NCBI RefSeq assembly: GCF_001238295.1
Contig: NZ_LGXZ01000007.1
Span: 124,001-188,000, forward strand
Reading direction: 5' to 3'
Source: Ruegeria sp. 6PALISEP08
GTDB lineage: Bacteria > Pseudomonadota > Alphaproteobacteria > Rhodobacterales > Rhodobacteraceae
DNA: 64,000 nucleotides
The notes beneath the pieces were generated by a model that worked only from the letters and a program-made list of their open reading frames with translations, had not been told where the DNA came from and did no database searches. The translations under genes were made by a program, and so were the position numbers. Position 1 is the first letter of the stretch; every line of letters begins with the position of its first letter. Positions 8,739-19,423 of the stretch are shown here, piece by piece.

Positions 8739-9440
8739 ATGGCCACGTCCTTTCAATGGACAGCACACCTGGGTCTGCACGAAGCGGTGGCCAACCATTT
8801 CAGCTTGGCGGTAAATAACAATGGCACGCAGTTCCTGATGAACCCCAATCAGGTACATTTCAGCCGTATCCGCGCGTCAGACCTTTTGTTGCTGGACGCC
8901 GACGATCCCGACACGCTGAACCGGCCCGGCGCGCCTGATCCGACAACCTGGGGCCTTCATGGCGCGATCCACCGACGCTGTCCACATGCGCATTGCGTGA
9001 TGCACACCCACTCGATCTTTGCGACAGTTCTCGCCTCTCTGGCCGACAGCACCTTGCCGCGAATCGACCAGAACACCGCAACATTCTTCAAACGCTATTT
9101 GGTGGATAATCACTTTGGCGGGCTGACCTTTGAAGAAGAGGGAGAACGCTGTGCCGCAGCACTTCAGGACCCGAAGAAAAAGACAATGATCATGGGCAAC
9201 CACGGTGTGCTGGTGTTCGGTTCCGACCCGGCCGATGCGTTCAACCGGTTGTATTATTTCGAACGCGCGGCTGAAACCTATATCCGGGCCGTGCAAACCG
9301 GTCTGCGGCTGCGGGTCCTGTCTGACGAAATCGCCGAAAAAACATCCTTAGAACTCGAGGGTTTCCCCGGTCAGGCCGAATCTCACCTGAGCGAGATCAA
9401 GGATATCCTGCGCACCGAAGGGTCGGATTTTGACAGCTGA
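8739..9440 (+). CDS. Class II aldolase/adducin family protein with an interrupted N-terminus
   Basis: A zinc-dependent aldolase-fold protein: HRRCPHAHCVMHTHS near residues 88-102 holds the metal His residues, and MGNHGVLVFG is the family glycine-rich segment. The reading frame continues upstream from ATG 8739 to ATG 8676 (MATAKSISDTKHIDH) but is broken by TGA at 8721-8723. The residues just after that stop (DLRID) look like normal family sequence, so the ancestral protein probably began at 8676 and the stop is a nonsense mutation. The protein from 8739 retains the catalytic core but lacks a clear ribosome site. Members act on sugar phosphates or hydroxy-keto acids; substrate unknown. Confidence 0.8.
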   Translation: MATSFQWTAHLGLHEAVANHFSLAVNNNGTQFLMNPNQVHFSRIRASDLLLLDADDPDTLNRPGAPDPTTWGLHGAIHRRCPHAHCVMHTHSIFATVLASLADSTLPRIDQNTATFFKRYLVDNHFGGLTFEEEGERCAAALQDPKKKTMIMGNHGVLVFGSDPADAFNRLYYFERAAETYIRAVQTGLRLRVLSDEIAEKTSLELEGFPGQAESHLSEIKDILRTEGSDFDS

Positions 9441-9476
9441 GCCCATCAGTTCCCGTACCGTGAACAAGGAAAGAAA

Positions 9477-9539
9477 ATGCCAAAAATTACTTGTGTCGAA
9501 TTCGGTGGTCAGGAACATGTCGTCGATGTGGCAAATGGC
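9477..9539 (+). pseudogene. N-terminal stub of an adrenodoxin-type [2Fe-2S] ferredoxin
   Basis: The start region is well preserved: AAGGAAAG at about 9468-9475 precedes ATG 9477, and the first 21 residues read MPKITCVEFGGQEHVVDVANG, the normal opening strand pair of this ferredoxin family. The cysteine-containing cluster loop (usually CGGACACSTCH) and all later sequence are gone. The frame runs on with unrelated residues to a stop at 9672-9674, overlapping the end of the convergent cyclase gene. It cannot bind an iron-sulfur cluster. A 3' deletion that brought in the signalling operon is the simplest explanation. Confidence 0.75.
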
Positions 9540-9661
9540 CGGGCGAAAAATCACGACCTGATCTCTCGAAACGAGATCGAATGGCTGCAATGGCAGGCTT
9601 CTTTAGTCGAATGCACGTTTGCAAGAAATGATATCCGAGAACCGGTATTCCTGCGGGAAGA

Positions 9662-10687
9662 TCACAACGCGTGAATGTCGAACGGATCAGAGAAGCCCTT
9701 GATCTGGGTCTTGCCAAATGTCTTCTGTACATCAGCCCCGTCCAGCAGATCCAGGGTCTCTTGATCAACCAAAATCCGGCTTCCAGTGTTCTGGGTTTCA
9801 GCTTCCAATCGGGCCGCGAGATTTACCGTGGATCCGATACAGGTATAGGTCGCCCGGTTGTCAGTGCCGGCATAGCCCGCGACGACTTCGCCTGTAGCGA
9901 TACCGATGCCGATCCTGAGGCTCTCTTCGCCATCAGCGAGCCGGTCGTGATTCAGCATCTCGATCATGCTATGCATTTCATGTCCTGCGGCAACCGCACT
10001 TTGCGCAGTATTGTTCAGCGGCTGCGGAACACCGAAGAGAGCCATCAATCCGTCACCCAGCATCAGGCTGACAATGCCGCCATTGCTGGTCACCGCCTCG
10101 AACATCAGCGTGTAAAAAGTGTTGAGCAGATCAATTGTTGCCTCAGGTGCAAGGTTTTCCGACAGGGTCGTGAAACCGCGAATATCACAAAAGAGGACTG
10201 ATGCATTTGCACGTTTGCCGCCGATGGCAAAACCGGACTCTTGCAGGTCTTGCGCAACCTCGGTTGTTGCGAAGCGTTCAAGCAGGCGTCTTTGTTCGTC
10301 CCGCAGTCGCTTCTTTTCAAGGCCGCTGGAGACGCGAGCGCTGAGAAGTGTCTTGTTCACTGGCTTGGGCAAGTAGTCTTCTGCGCCTAACTCGATGCAG
10401 CGCACAATATTGTCGAGCCCTTCGACCGAAGAAGTCACAAGCACCGGCAATTCGCGCAGATCGGGGTCCGCGTTGATTGCCTCCAGAACCTGAAACCCGT
10501 CCATTTCGGGCATTTCGATATCAAGTAGAAGCAGGTCAAATGACTGACTCGACAGCATCTCCATCGCGACGCGACCGTTCTCCGCGACAGAGGCTTTGTG
10601 CCCCAACAGTTCAACATTGCGAGACAGGAGCAGCCGATTGACCTTGTTGTCATCAACAATGAGGAGATGGCCGGGTGCATCAGTCAT
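9662..10687 (-). CDS. Response regulator with class III adenylate/guanylate cyclase output
   Basis: A 341-residue protein. The receiver domain fills residues 7-125 with phospho-acceptor Asp56 (LLLLDIEMPEMDG), the VTSS switch residues and the KP pair. A short coiled linker leads to a class III nucleotidyl cyclase domain from about 160; both metal-binding Asp are present (FCDIRGF, Asp168; MLGDGLMALFG, Asp212) and an NLAARLE segment lies near the end. It should make cAMP or cGMP under phosphorylation control. Its start overlaps the HPt gene by 8 bases, and the sensor kinase is next upstream, so a kinase - HPt - cyclase relay is the natural reading. Nucleotide specificity is not decided. Confidence 0.93.
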   Translation of the reverse strand: MTDAPGHLLIVDDNKVNRLLLSRNVELLGHKASVAENGRVAMEMLSSQSFDLLLLDIEMPEMDGFQVLEAINADPDLRELPVLVTSSVEGLDNIVRCIELGAEDYLPKPVNKTLLSARVSSGLEKKRLRDEQRRLLERFATTEVAQDLQESGFAIGGKRANASVLFCDIRGFTTLSENLAPEATIDLLNTFYTLMFEAVTSNGGIVSLMLGDGLMALFGVPQPLNNTAQSAVAAGHEMHSMIEMLNHDRLADGEESLRIGIGIATGEVVAGYAGTDNRATYTCIGSTVNLAARLEAETQNTGSRILVDQETLDLLDGADVQKTFGKTQIKGFSDPFDIHAL

Positions 10688-11021
10688 TGTTCAGGGTCCG
10701 CAAGGCCGCAGCAGCTTTAGCGAAAGAGGCCTCCAGTGCTTTGGCATCCGTAGGATCGCCAGTTGCGGGTATGCCCCCTAGTTCGATTTTCCTTGCCAAC
10801 TCCGCCAGCGCAGTCGCACCAAAAGTGTTTGCGTTCGATTTGATGGAATGAGCTGCGCGGCGATATCCATCGGCATCGGATGCGTCGGCAGCCGCTTTCA
10901 ATTCGGCAATCATGCCGGGGGCCTCGTCAAGAAAGGTGTTTACAAGCTCGGCGGCAAATTCGTCGCCAGTCGCGTCCTTGAGCTCAGCGAAGATATCAAG
11001 ATCAATTGGTCCGTTTGTCAT
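10680..11021 (-). CDS. Histidine phosphotransfer (HPt) protein
   Basis: A 113-residue helical protein with the HPt signature AAHSIKSNANTFGA, placing the phosphorylated His at residue 58. It lies three bases downstream of the giant hybrid kinase gene and overlaps the receiver-cyclase gene by eight bases. It probably carries phosphate from the kinase receivers to the cyclase receiver, or drains it back. Length and helix pattern are normal for stand-alone HPt proteins. Confidence 0.93.
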   Translation of the reverse strand: MTNGPIDLDIFAELKDATGDEFAAELVNTFLDEAPGMIAELKAAADASDADGYRRAAHSIKSNANTFGATALAELARKIELGGIPATGDPTDAKALEASFAKAAAALRTLNND

Positions 11022-11024
11022 GGA

Positions 11025-14000
11025 TTACTTGCTTTTCCTGGGAACATTCAAAAGGGCTTCGATAAGAATAGGCAGGCGGATCGGTTTGGCGATGTAATCG
11101 TCCATCCCGGCATCCAAACACATCTCGCGGTCGCCTTGCATGGCGTTGGCAGTCATGGCGACTATACGCGGTCGGTCTTCTCCGGGAAAATCATTGTTAA
11201 TGCGGCGTGAGGCTTCGAGCCCGTCCATTTCAGGCATCTGCACGTCCATCAATACGACGTCGTATGTTTGCCGGTTCACGCTTTCGACCGCCTCAGCGCC
11301 GTTGCTGGCCAGATCCGCGCGGTAACCCATCTGTTCAAGCAAGCGAAGCGCAAGCTTCTGGTTCACCAAATTATCCTCAGCCAGCAGAATACGCAGAGGG
11401 TGGCGTTTGGCCATCTCTGGATCGGTCTGGGGTTTGCCCGCCGGTTTGGTCGGTTTCACGGGGGCATCTTCGGTCGAAAACAGCGTGACCAGCGTGTCAA
11501 AAAGATGCGACTGACGCAGCGGTTTGGCGAGGTTGGCCGCAAAAAGGCCGACTTCAAGGTCCATGTCACGTAGACCGAGAGAACTGAAGAGGATCAGCGG
11601 CAAGTCCGGATGCTTGGCGCGAATTTTCTGGGCGAGCTCCTCACCATCCATTTCGGGCATGTGCATGTCGAGAATGGCCAAATCAAACTTTTCGGCCTTC
11701 TCGAGCGCGGTTAGCGCCTCGGATGGGGTTTCACAGGTGGTGGTTTGAGTGCCCCATTTCTCGGTCTGCAGGGACAGGATTTTACGGTTGGTGGTGTTGT
11801 CATCCACCATAAGAATGCGTTTTCCTTCAAGCTCGGACTGGACGCCTACCAGATCGCGTGATGACGTTTTGACCGGTTTGGAGGGTTTGGCCCGGATCGT
11901 AAACGTAAAGGTCGAACCATGCCCTTCGCCGTCACTTTCTGCCCACATGGTGCCACCCATGAGTTCTGCAAGACGTTTGGAAATTGCCAATCCGAGGCCG
12001 GTGCCGCCATATTTGCGGGTTGTTGAGCTGTCTGCCTGACTGAAGGATTGGAACAGACGGCTCATCCCTTTCTCGCTCAGGCCAATACCGGTGTCGCGGA
12101 CTTTAAACGTCAACTCAAGCGATCCGCGGTTCTTGGCGGGTTGTTCAACAGAGAGCACCACTTCACCGCTTTCAGTGAACTTCACGGCGTTGGATAGCAG
12201 GTTCAGCAGGATTTGTCGCAACCGGGTCAGGTCAGCACTGATTGCAAGGGGTAGAGCGTCGTCAAACTCATAGGCCAGATCAAGCTGCTTCTCAGCGGCT
12301 TTACCGCTGATCAGATCAAGCGCGCTTTCGATGCATTCACGCAGGTCAAACGGATGGTTCTCGATATCCATCTGCCCAGCTTCGATTTTTGAGAAATCGA
12401 GGATTTCGTTGATGATGGCCAACAGCGCATCGCCGCTGTCGCGGATCGTGTTGGCATAATCGCTTTGCTCCGCATCCAACTCGGTATCCATCAAAAGCCC
12501 GCTCATCCCGATGACGGCGTTCATCGGTGTGCGGATTTCGTGGGACATGGTGGCAAGGAAGGCGCTTTTGGCTTCATTGGCAGACTCGGCCACCTCACGG
12601 GCTTCTTCGGCCTCACGGAAAAGGCGCACGTTCTCAATCGCAATCACAGCCTGATCGGCGAATGAATACGCAAGGTCGATTTCGTCTTTGGTGAATGCGC
12701 CAGCCGTTTGCCGGGCAAAGACCAGCACACCCAGACACGCCGCTCCCTTCATAAGGGGAAGTAACAGAGCCGCCCGGATTCCGTGCCGCTCGTATGTGAC
12801 CTTTTCGAATGGCGAGAGGTCAAGCGCGTCCCAATCCGGCAGGTGGAGCATCTTTTTCTCGTGCAAAACCTGTGCTGGGAAGCTGGACATTGGATCGGGA
12901 TCGATGGAAAAGCTCTGGTTTCCTTCCAGGGTTTCCACGCCTTCTCCGGTAACCCGCGCGAGAACCTCGAACGTGTTGTCTTGCGCAGTCATAGCTGCGA
13001 CCATATCGGACGAGACCAACCGCACACCTGCTTCGGCAATAGCCTCAAAGACAGGTTTGATATCATCGGGCGACTGGCTGATCACACGCAATATGTCCGC
13101 ACTTGCGGTTTGACGTGCCAATGATGCCTGCGTTTCGTTGAACAGCCGTACGTTTTCGAGCGCGATGATAGCCTGATCGGCAAACGACTCGGCAATGGCA
13201 ACGTCATCATCGCTGAAAACTGTGGGCGTCTTTCGAATGAACGCCAGAGCTCCAAAACACTCTTTCCCGCGCATCAAAGGCACGGTCAGAGACGACTTGA
13301 ACCCCTTCTTACGATTGATTTCCTGGTCACGCGAAGGCAGGTCATCATTGTTCCATTCAGGCATATTCAGTGTCTTGCCGCTTTTGATCGCCCGTGACGG
13401 TAAATTATCTTCAGGATCAATAGCGAGCCGCTTTGTCCACGTGATCTTTTCGACACCATCTGGAGTAGCGGCAGCGACCTGCCAGAGTTCTGTCTTATTG
13501 GCTTGCAGGGCAACCGATAGATCACAATCGATCAGCGTGGTTGCGAGGCCAACAATCTTTTCAAAAACCGGCCTTGTATCGGCGGGGGATTCGGAGATCA
13601 CCCTCAGCACATCCGCGCTGGCGGTCTGGCGCGACAGCGCAGTCTGCGTGTCATGAAACAGCCGCGCGTTCTGGATGGCGATGACAGCTTGGTCAGCAAA
13701 ACCCTTCAGAACGCGCAATTCCTTGGCTTGAAAAGGATTGTCCCGCCGTGCGACACCGACCGCGCCGATGCCTTTCGTTTCCCACATCATTGGGGCGAAT
13801 GCGACCGAATGGTATCCTGCAATACGGGCTATCTTTTGAAGCACGACAGGCGTATCGGAATTGTTGGCACAATCGGAATAATTGGCGACTTCTCCGGTCC
13901 GCAACGCATGCGCAACAGGCGTTATCTGCCACGGTGCCGGAAAGGTCTTTTCGACTTCTTCACGGAAGTCACCAATATACGCTTCGACCTGCAAGAGACC

Positions 14001-17000
14001 GTCATCATCAACAAGAAGCACATCCAGTTCTTCGCCGCCAAAAAGCACTTTACAGCTTTCGAGAATCTTCTCGAACACCGGCTGCGTGTCTTCGACCGAC
14101 TGGCTGATAACGCTGAGTATCTCTGCGCTGGCCCTTTGCTGTTCCAGCGCCTCTTCGACTTCGGCGGTGCGCGCCTGCACTTCCTTGAACAGTCGCGTGT
14201 TGTTGATGGCGATCACGGCTTGGGACGCGAAGGTTTCCAGCAAGCTGACCTGTTTGACGCTAAACGCCGCCGCCTGCCTGTGCGCCATGACAATAACACC
14301 AACGGTTACGCCATCGCTGACCAAGGGAACCCCGAGCGTCGTAAGGTAGTCACCGATCTCCGCCGCCTTTTTCCATGTGTAAGACGGATCTCCACGGGTG
14401 TCTTTAATATAGACTGTCTTGCCATGCAGGGCCGTGCGCCCGATGCAAGAACCCTCCTCTGGCGCGATCGGGTTATTCGACAGGAATTCGAGAAAAGCAT
14501 CACTGACGTTGTGGGAAATGGCCACGCGATAAAGGCCATCGTCAGCATCCTTCATCGCAAAGAACGCATATTCCGGGGAACAGATACGTGAGGAAACCTG
14601 CAGGATAGCATCCAGAACCGGTGGCAGATCGTTGGGCGAGCGAGAGATGACGTCGAGCACTTCGGACGTCGCCGTCTGATACTTCAATGCCTCTTCGACC
14701 TCGGCAGTGCGCGCCCGCACTTCTTCAAAGAGCCGGGTGTTGTTGATGGCAATCAGCGCTTGCGAGGCGAACGTTTCCAAGAGAGAGATTTGTTTTGAGT
14801 CGAATGGTGCGACTTTGTCGTGGCAGAGCACAATTACCCCGACCACAACCATGTCCTTGACCAGCGGGACACCCAGAAGCGAGCGGTATTTGCCGATGCG
14901 AGCAGCCTCTTTCCAGGTGTAATCGTCTGCTTCCGTATCTTCGTAGTAGACTGTTCTTCCCAATTCAGCGGCCTGTCCAATCCCGCTCCCGTGCCCTGCG
15001 GGAACCGGGTGGGAGCTGATGAACCTCATGAAGTCGCTATCAAAATCAAGCGTGATATCAGTGTGGTAGAGCTTATCCCGTGGGTTCAGAATCGAGATCG
15101 CCGCGTATTTTGGCTCGCAAATCCGGCTGGCGACCCTCAATATCTCCTTCAGCACCGGCTCCAGCTCATTCGGTGATCGAGATATCACAGACAACACGTC
15201 TGACGTGGCGGTCTGATACTCCAGCGCCTGCGTGACTTCTTCCGTGCGTTCCTCCAACTCGTGGAAAAGGTTTGCGTTGGTAATCGCGATGACGGCCTGA
15301 TCAGCGAACGTTTCCAACAACTTGATCTGCTTGGCGGAAAAACCCGAGACCACTGGCGAGCCAAGAGATATTACACCCACCACCTCGCCGTTCTTGACCA
15401 AAGGAAGCCCAAGCAAAGATTTATATTCACCTACACCGCTTTCTTCCAACCAAGTGTAGGTCGAATCCGCCTCGACATCTTCGACATAGCTTGTGCGCTT
15501 CGACAGGATCGCACGTCCGCTTACACCGTTCTCTTCTAGCGAAATCGGGTGGGACTTGACGTATTCTGCAAAGGCCGTGTCCTGAGTGAGTGTTGAGTGC
15601 ACATGAAAGAGCCCATCGTTCGGGTTCAGCATCGCGACATAGGCATCCTGCAATTCGCAGATACGCGACGCTTCTTTGAGAATGGCATCCAGAACAGGGG
15701 ACAGTTGATTGGGAGATGCCGAAATGACGCGCAACACTTCGGATGTTGAGGTCTGATACTCCAAAGCTTGCGTGACTTCTGCCGTACGGTCCTGCACCTC
15801 CCGGAACTGACGTACGTTATCCATTGCGATCACGGCTTGGGCTGCAAAGGTTTGGACCAATGCGACATCGTCATCCGAAAAGGGCGCAACCTCACGGCGA
15901 TAGAGAACGATCACCCCAAGACCCGTGTCGTCTTTCATCAACGGCACCGCAAGAACCGAGCGGGCACCTTCGACCTCAACCATCTGAACCCGTTTTGGGT
16001 CGCGATCCCGATAATAAAGTGGATCATCTGCGATATCATCTTGCCGGATGACCTGGCCATCGATCATGGGGCGGATCGCAACGAGTTCGGTACGCGTCAA
16101 GGGTTCCACGAACCCCTTCAGGGCCTCACTAAAATCCGTTCGCGCACCGATATTAGCCGGAATTGTAGCAAGACCACGTTCGTGATCAGCGACGCACAGG
16201 AAGGCCAGCGGCGCGTTACACAGACGGCTGGCGTTTGCGAGTATGCTATTGAAGACAGGGCTATCGTCATCGCGGCTGCGGCTGATGACTTCGAGGATTT
16301 CACGCGATGCTTCTTCCCGCTCAAGTCGTTCCTGAACTTCACGAAACTGGCGCGTATTTTCGATGGCAATGACTGCGTGCTTGGCGAATTCTTCAATCAA
16401 CTGCACGTCAGGGTCAGCAAACGGACGTACCTCCCTGCGGCTGACCGCGATGGCACCTATGGCCCGATCTTGTTGCAGAAGGGGAACAACAACACGTGAT
16501 CGAATGCCTTCGGTCTCAACCATCATGACAGCCGTAGGATGGCCCGAGCGGAAAAAGTCAGTTTCAGTCAAATCATCAATGCGACCAACCTTACCTGTCC
16601 GTATCGCGGTAGACACGGGAATCGAGTCGTCCAATGGCCACTCATCTCCAACATCAAACTCAGTTTGCTGATGCCCCCAATTCGCGGCCAACCGCCCGTG
16701 GGTCCCGGCAGCGTTGATCAGAATAAGTACTGCCTGATCTGCGCCACACACCTTGGTGGCCTGCTGAAGCACTGAATCAAAGACGCGTGCATCGTCATCA
16801 CGGCTTTGGCTAATGACCGTTAGAATTTTCTGCGTTGCCGTCTGACGCTCCAATTGCGTGTGCAGCTCTTTCAATTGTCGTGTGTTGTCCAACGCGATCA
16901 CGGCTTGGGCGGCAAATCCCTCAACCAGAGAAATCTCGTCGTCTGTAAAGGCCCGAACCTCGCGTCGGTAAATTCCGATGACGCCCACGGGCGTGCCATC

Positions 17001-18008
17001 TGCCGACAAGAGTGGCACCGTCAGAAACGAGCGGACACCTTCTTCGTCTACAAGCTGGCGGCGCCATGGATCGCCATTGATGTAGGGTTCAGTTTTACGC
17101 AAATCGACATTGTGAATGACGCGCGCCTTTCGCACGGATTCGGCGATCTGGAGGTGTGAGTCCAGTGACCAGCGATCTACGCCAACCTCATAGGTCGCCA
17201 ATTGATCCCCGAAATGGGCCGCATATTCGAGATGGGTTCCCGCCTCGTTCAAAAGGCTCAATGTGGCGACATCTGTTTCGCAAAGCCGGGCGGTGTTTTC
17301 CAGGATTGTCTGAAACACCGGAGCCTCATCGTCCCGCGAACGACTGATTGTCTCAAGGACTTCCCGCGTCGCGCCTTCGCGCGCCAGACGTGTCTGCAAT
17401 TCGCGAAACTGGCGAACATTTTCAATGGCGATAACCGCTTGGGCGGCAAAGGTTTCGACCAGCTTGACCTGATCGTCGGTATAGGGTCGCACCTCGTCAC
17501 GCGCCAACATCAGGCACCCGATTGCAGCGCCATCCAGCATCAGGGGAACAAACAGATTGCTGCGGCACCCGTGCGTGTCGACGATGAGCTTAAAGCGCTC
17601 ATCACCGGATTTGTGGAAGTCAGTGTCTCCCATATCAACAACGCGCTTGGTCTCGCCGCTGAGGATGGTTTCGGTCACCAGAGAATTGCCCGGCTCCATT
17701 GTGTATTTGCCGTCAAGCCAGAGTTGTTGAATGTCCGGGTGCAGGTTGACGCTGGCCACGAGCCGCTGAAGCGTGTCACCTTTTCGCCCAAGGACCAGGC
17801 CGGCAAAAACAGCGTCGCAGAGATTCTTGGCGAGCGCGACAATCAGATCGCAAACTGGCTGCACGTCGTCTTTGGCCTCAGAGATCGCACGCATAACCTG
17901 TGCGGTGGCTTCAAACCGCGCTTGCTGGTCAGCGGCGCTTAGATCCGCACTTTGGGCAGACGATGGCGTGGGACTTGCCGTTGTCCCCGATGCCTTTTTG
18001 TCCCCCAC
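11025..18008 (-). CDS. Giant hybrid sensor histidine kinase with ten GAF domains and two receivers
   Basis: A 2327-residue soluble kinase with no membrane segment seen. Ten GAF units follow one another at roughly 175-residue spacing, each opened by a PVF/PVLxxIL..AxxLC-type helix and closed by FAxQAVIAIxNxRxF. The linkers carry recurring TAxxxVLxxISxS repeats, forming a long coiled rod. After residue 1800 come HisKA (SHEIRTP, His1823), HATPase (N-box [22 protein letters not shown]), a first receiver (Asp2114) and a second (Asp2255). Start GTG 18008 has a GGGAG site. The GAF copies resemble each other in pairs, suggesting tandem duplication. It heads the operon with the HPt and receiver-cyclase genes. 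Ligands of the GAF domains are unknown. Confidence 0.95.
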   Translation of the reverse strand: MGDKKASGTTASPTPSSAQSADLSAADQQARFEATAQVMRAISEAKDDVQPVCDLIVALAKNLCDAVFAGLVLGRKGDTLQRLVASVNLHPDIQQLWLDGKYTMEPGNSLVTETILSGETKRVVDMGDTDFHKSGDERFKLIVDTHGCRSNLFVPLMLDGAAIGCLMLARDEVRPYTDDQVKLVETFAAQAVIAIENVRQFRELQTRLAREGATREVLETISRSRDDEAPVFQTILENTARLCETDVATLSLLNEAGTHLEYAAHFGDQLATYEVGVDRWSLDSHLQIAESVRKARVIHNVDLRKTEPYINGDPWRRQLVDEEGVRSFLTVPLLSADGTPVGVIGIYRREVRAFTDDEISLVEGFAAQAVIALDNTRQLKELHTQLERQTATQKILTVISQSRDDDARVFDSVLQQATKVCGADQAVLILINAAGTHGRLAANWGHQQTEFDVGDEWPLDDSIPVSTAIRTGKVGRIDDLTETDFFRSGHPTAVMMVETEGIRSRVVVPLLQQDRAIGAIAVSRREVRPFADPDVQLIEEFAKHAVIAIENTRQFREVQERLEREEASREILEVISRSRDDDSPVFNSILANASRLCNAPLAFLCVADHERGLATIPANIGARTDFSEALKGFVEPLTRTELVAIRPMIDGQVIRQDDIADDPLYYRDRDPKRVQMVEVEGARSVLAVPLMKDDTGLGVIVLYRREVAPFSDDDVALVQTFAAQAVIAMDNVRQFREVQDRTAEVTQALEYQTSTSEVLRVISASPNQLSPVLDAILKEASRICELQDAYVAMLNPNDGLFHVHSTLTQDTAFAEYVKSHPISLEENGVSGRAILSKRTSYVEDVEADSTYTWLEESGVGEYKSLLGLPLVKNGEVVGVISLGSPVVSGFSAKQIKLLETFADQAVIAITNANLFHELEERTEEVTQALEYQTATSDVLSVISRSPNELEPVLKEILRVASRICEPKYAAISILNPRDKLYHTDITLDFDSDFMRFISSHPVPAGHGSGIGQAAELGRTVYYEDTEADDYTWKEAARIGKYRSLLGVPLVKDMVVVGVIVLCHDKVAPFDSKQISLLETFASQALIAINNTRLFEEVRARTAEVEEALKYQTATSEVLDVISRSPNDLPPVLDAILQVSSRICSPEYAFFAMKDADDGLYRVAISHNVSDAFLEFLSNNPIAPEEGSCIGRTALHGKTVYIKDTRGDPSYTWKKAAEIGDYLTTLGVPLVSDGVTVGVIVMAHRQAAAFSVKQVSLLETFASQAVIAINNTRLFKEVQARTAEVEEALEQQRASAEILSVISQSVEDTQPVFEKILESCKVLFGGEELDVLLVDDDGLLQVEAYIGDFREEVEKTFPAPWQITPVAHALRTGEVANYSDCANNSDTPVVLQKIARIAGYHSVAFAPMMWETKGIGAVGVARRDNPFQAKELRVLKGFADQAVIAIQNARLFHDTQTALSRQTASADVLRVISESPADTRPVFEKIVGLATTLIDCDLSVALQANKTELWQVAAATPDGVEKITWTKRLAIDPEDNLPSRAIKSGKTLNMPEWNNDDLPSRDQEINRKKGFKSSLTVPLMRGKECFGALAFIRKTPTVFSDDDVAIAESFADQAIIALENVRLFNETQASLARQTASADILRVISQSPDDIKPVFEAIAEAGVRLVSSDMVAAMTAQDNTFEVLARVTGEGVETLEGNQSFSIDPDPMSSFPAQVLHEKKMLHLPDWDALDLSPFEKVTYERHGIRAALLLPLMKGAACLGVLVFARQTAGAFTKDEIDLAYSFADQAVIAIENVRLFREAEEAREVAESANEAKSAFLATMSHEIRTPMNAVIGMSGLLMDTELDAEQSDYANTIRDSGDALLAIINEILDFSKIEAGQMDIENHPFDLRECIESALDLISGKAAEKQLDLAYEFDDALPLAISADLTRLRQILLNLLSNAVKFTESGEVVLSVEQPAKNRGSLELTFKVRDTGIGLSEKGMSRLFQSFSQADSSTTRKYGGTGLGLAISKRLAELMGGTMWAESDGEGHGSTFTFTIRAKPSKPVKTSSRDLVGVQSELEGKRILMVDDNTTNRKILSLQTEKWGTQTTTCETPSEALTALEKAEKFDLAILDMHMPEMDGEELAQKIRAKHPDLPLILFSSLGLRDMDLEVGLFAANLAKPLRQSHLFDTLVTLFSTEDAPVKPTKPAGKPQTDPEMAKRHPLRILLAEDNLVNQKLALRLLEQMGYRADLASNGAEAVESVNRQTYDVVLMDVQMPEMDGLEASRRINNDFPGEDRPRIVAMTANAMQGDREMCLDAGMDDYIAKPIRLPILIEALLNVPRKSK

Positions 18009-18151
18009 TTGCTCCCAAGCTCCTGTGTCAAATCATGACTTACAACTGCCCAGAGTTTAGAGAGCATGTGATAGAAGTCACTGGAATTCTTCACGGATGA
18101 TGTCCGTTGTATTTGTGTGCGCATGGACGAGGTCCGCTGAATTCGAAGCAT

Positions 18152-18334
18152 TCAGTTGGTCAGCGAGGCAACCCGCACGGCAAAACACGCAAGCAGCGCA
18201 GCCACTACGTTCACCGTGGATTCCATCGCGTCTAACAGCAGTGCCACTGAACCTGTCGACCACAAAGCCAGCAGCTTAAGGGCCAGTACCGCGGTGGAAA
18301 TCGGGATGGGCCAAAGAACGACTTTAAGTGTCAT
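18152..18334 (-). pseudogene. N-terminal remnant of a cation diffusion facilitator (CDF) transporter
   Basis: The 60 residues contain LALKLLALWSTGSVALLLDAMESTVNVVAALLACFAVRVASL, which is the first two membrane helices of CDF efflux proteins including the usual D-A-x-ES element. The frame then meets a stop where the family would continue with the DxxHPxGH region. The other four helices and the cytoplasmic domain are missing, so no transporter is made. The remaining part of 18009-18501 shows nothing recognisable besides the kinase leader. Confidence 0.7.
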
Positions 18335-18501
18335 TCGGCCGCGACCGTCGATCCAACGTCAAAGAAAACCTGAACGATGGGTGAGTTCGCGTGCTCAAGA
18401 CCTAAAACAGGTGTTTGGCAGAAAAGAAAAAAGCCTCTGCGCATTCGGCCTGCGAACAGGGGCAACAGCCTTGGTATCCGCATCGCGGCCTGTAACACCT
18501 G

Positions 18502-19410
18502 TTACTCTGACGGGGGCTCACTCTGAGGCACAGGAACGGCTTTGAGATAAGCGGCGATCGCCAAACGCTCGTCGTCGCTTAGGCGAGAAGTATTCTCGAT
18601 AACTTCAACCATTTCGCCGCCGGCGCTGTCATAATCTGGTGTGAAACCGGATTTCAGGTATTCCGCAATGTCGGCTTCGGACCAATCAAGCTGGTCCGCG
18701 GTCAGCCCGGGGATACGACCTTTTCCGCTTGGGTTTGGTGCGCCTGTCAGCCAGAGATCGCGATTCAATCCACCCAATCCGTCTCGCGGTGTATGGCATT
18801 CGGCGCAATGTCCCAGCGCCTCCACCAGATACCGGCCTTGTATTTGCTGGTTGGTCAGATCGCCATCAACCGCCCAACCCGGCTTTAGATACAAGTGCTT
18901 CCAGCCACCCACCCCGCGTCGAATATTGATAGGGAATCCAACCTCATGCGCGATACTTTCAGTGGCTGCCGCTGGCAGGGTGGCGAGGAATGCATGCAGC
19001 GATGCAGCATCCTCCACCGTCATGTTGACATAGGACGTATAAGGAAACGCCGGGTAATAATGCTGCCCCTTGGGCCCGGTCCCATGGATCAGGGCATTGG
19101 CCAGATCCAGCGCTGACCACGACCCAATTCCGGCCTTTGGATCACTGGATATGTTCGGGGCTACGAACGTGCCGAAATCCGTCTCAAACCGACGACCGCC
19201 CGCGAGGACGAGCTTATCTTCTCCGACGGCATCCGGGGCTGAATGGCACGATGCACAACCTCCAGCGTAAAAAAGGGTCTCGCCCCTTGCGAGATCAGGG
19301 GTAACGCCGTCCAGTTGGGTCCGATCAACAGTCTGCGGTCGGGTCAGCACCAAACCGGCCAGCCCGACCAGAACTGCAACAACCGCGGCGAAAATGAAAA
19401 AACGCCGCAC
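18502..19410 (-). CDS. Membrane-anchored dihaem cytochrome c
   Basis: About 302 residues. An N-terminal hydrophobic helix (residues 4-23, FFIFAAVVAVLVGLAGLVL) acts as anchor or signal. Two haem c motifs are visible: CASCH at residues 52-56 and CAECH in the second half. The arrangement resembles the dihaem cytochromes that accept electrons from periplasmic alcohol, aldehyde or sugar dehydrogenases. GTG 19410 was chosen because AAAGGAG lies upstream; a longer frame on the same strand has no such site. It is 13 bases downstream of the cytochrome c'-type gene. No dehydrogenase partner is next to it. Confidence 0.88.
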   Translation of the reverse strand: MRRFFIFAAVVAVLVGLAGLVLTRPQTVDRTQLDGVTPDLARGETLFYAGGCASCHSAPDAVGEDKLVLAGGRRFETDFGTFVAPNISSDPKAGIGSWSALDLANALIHGTGPKGQHYYPAFPYTSYVNMTVEDAASLHAFLATLPAAATESIAHEVGFPINIRRGVGGWKHLYLKPGWAVDGDLTNQQIQGRYLVEALGHCAECHTPRDGLGGLNRDLWLTGAPNPSGKGRIPGLTADQLDWSEADIAEYLKSGFTPDYDSAGGEMVEVIENTSRLSDDERLAIAAYLKAVPVPQSEPPSE

Positions 19411-19423
19411 AGCTAGCGCTCCT

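Noticed and set aside
13653..14591. 312-codon plus-strand frame inside the GAF kinase gene
   Set aside because: Shadow of the repetitive kinase coding sequence; no independent start signals.
11025..18008. Repeated DNA blocks suggesting an array of direct repeats
   Set aside because: The repetition is explained by ten related GAF units and their linkers in one protein; not a CRISPR or mobile repeat.
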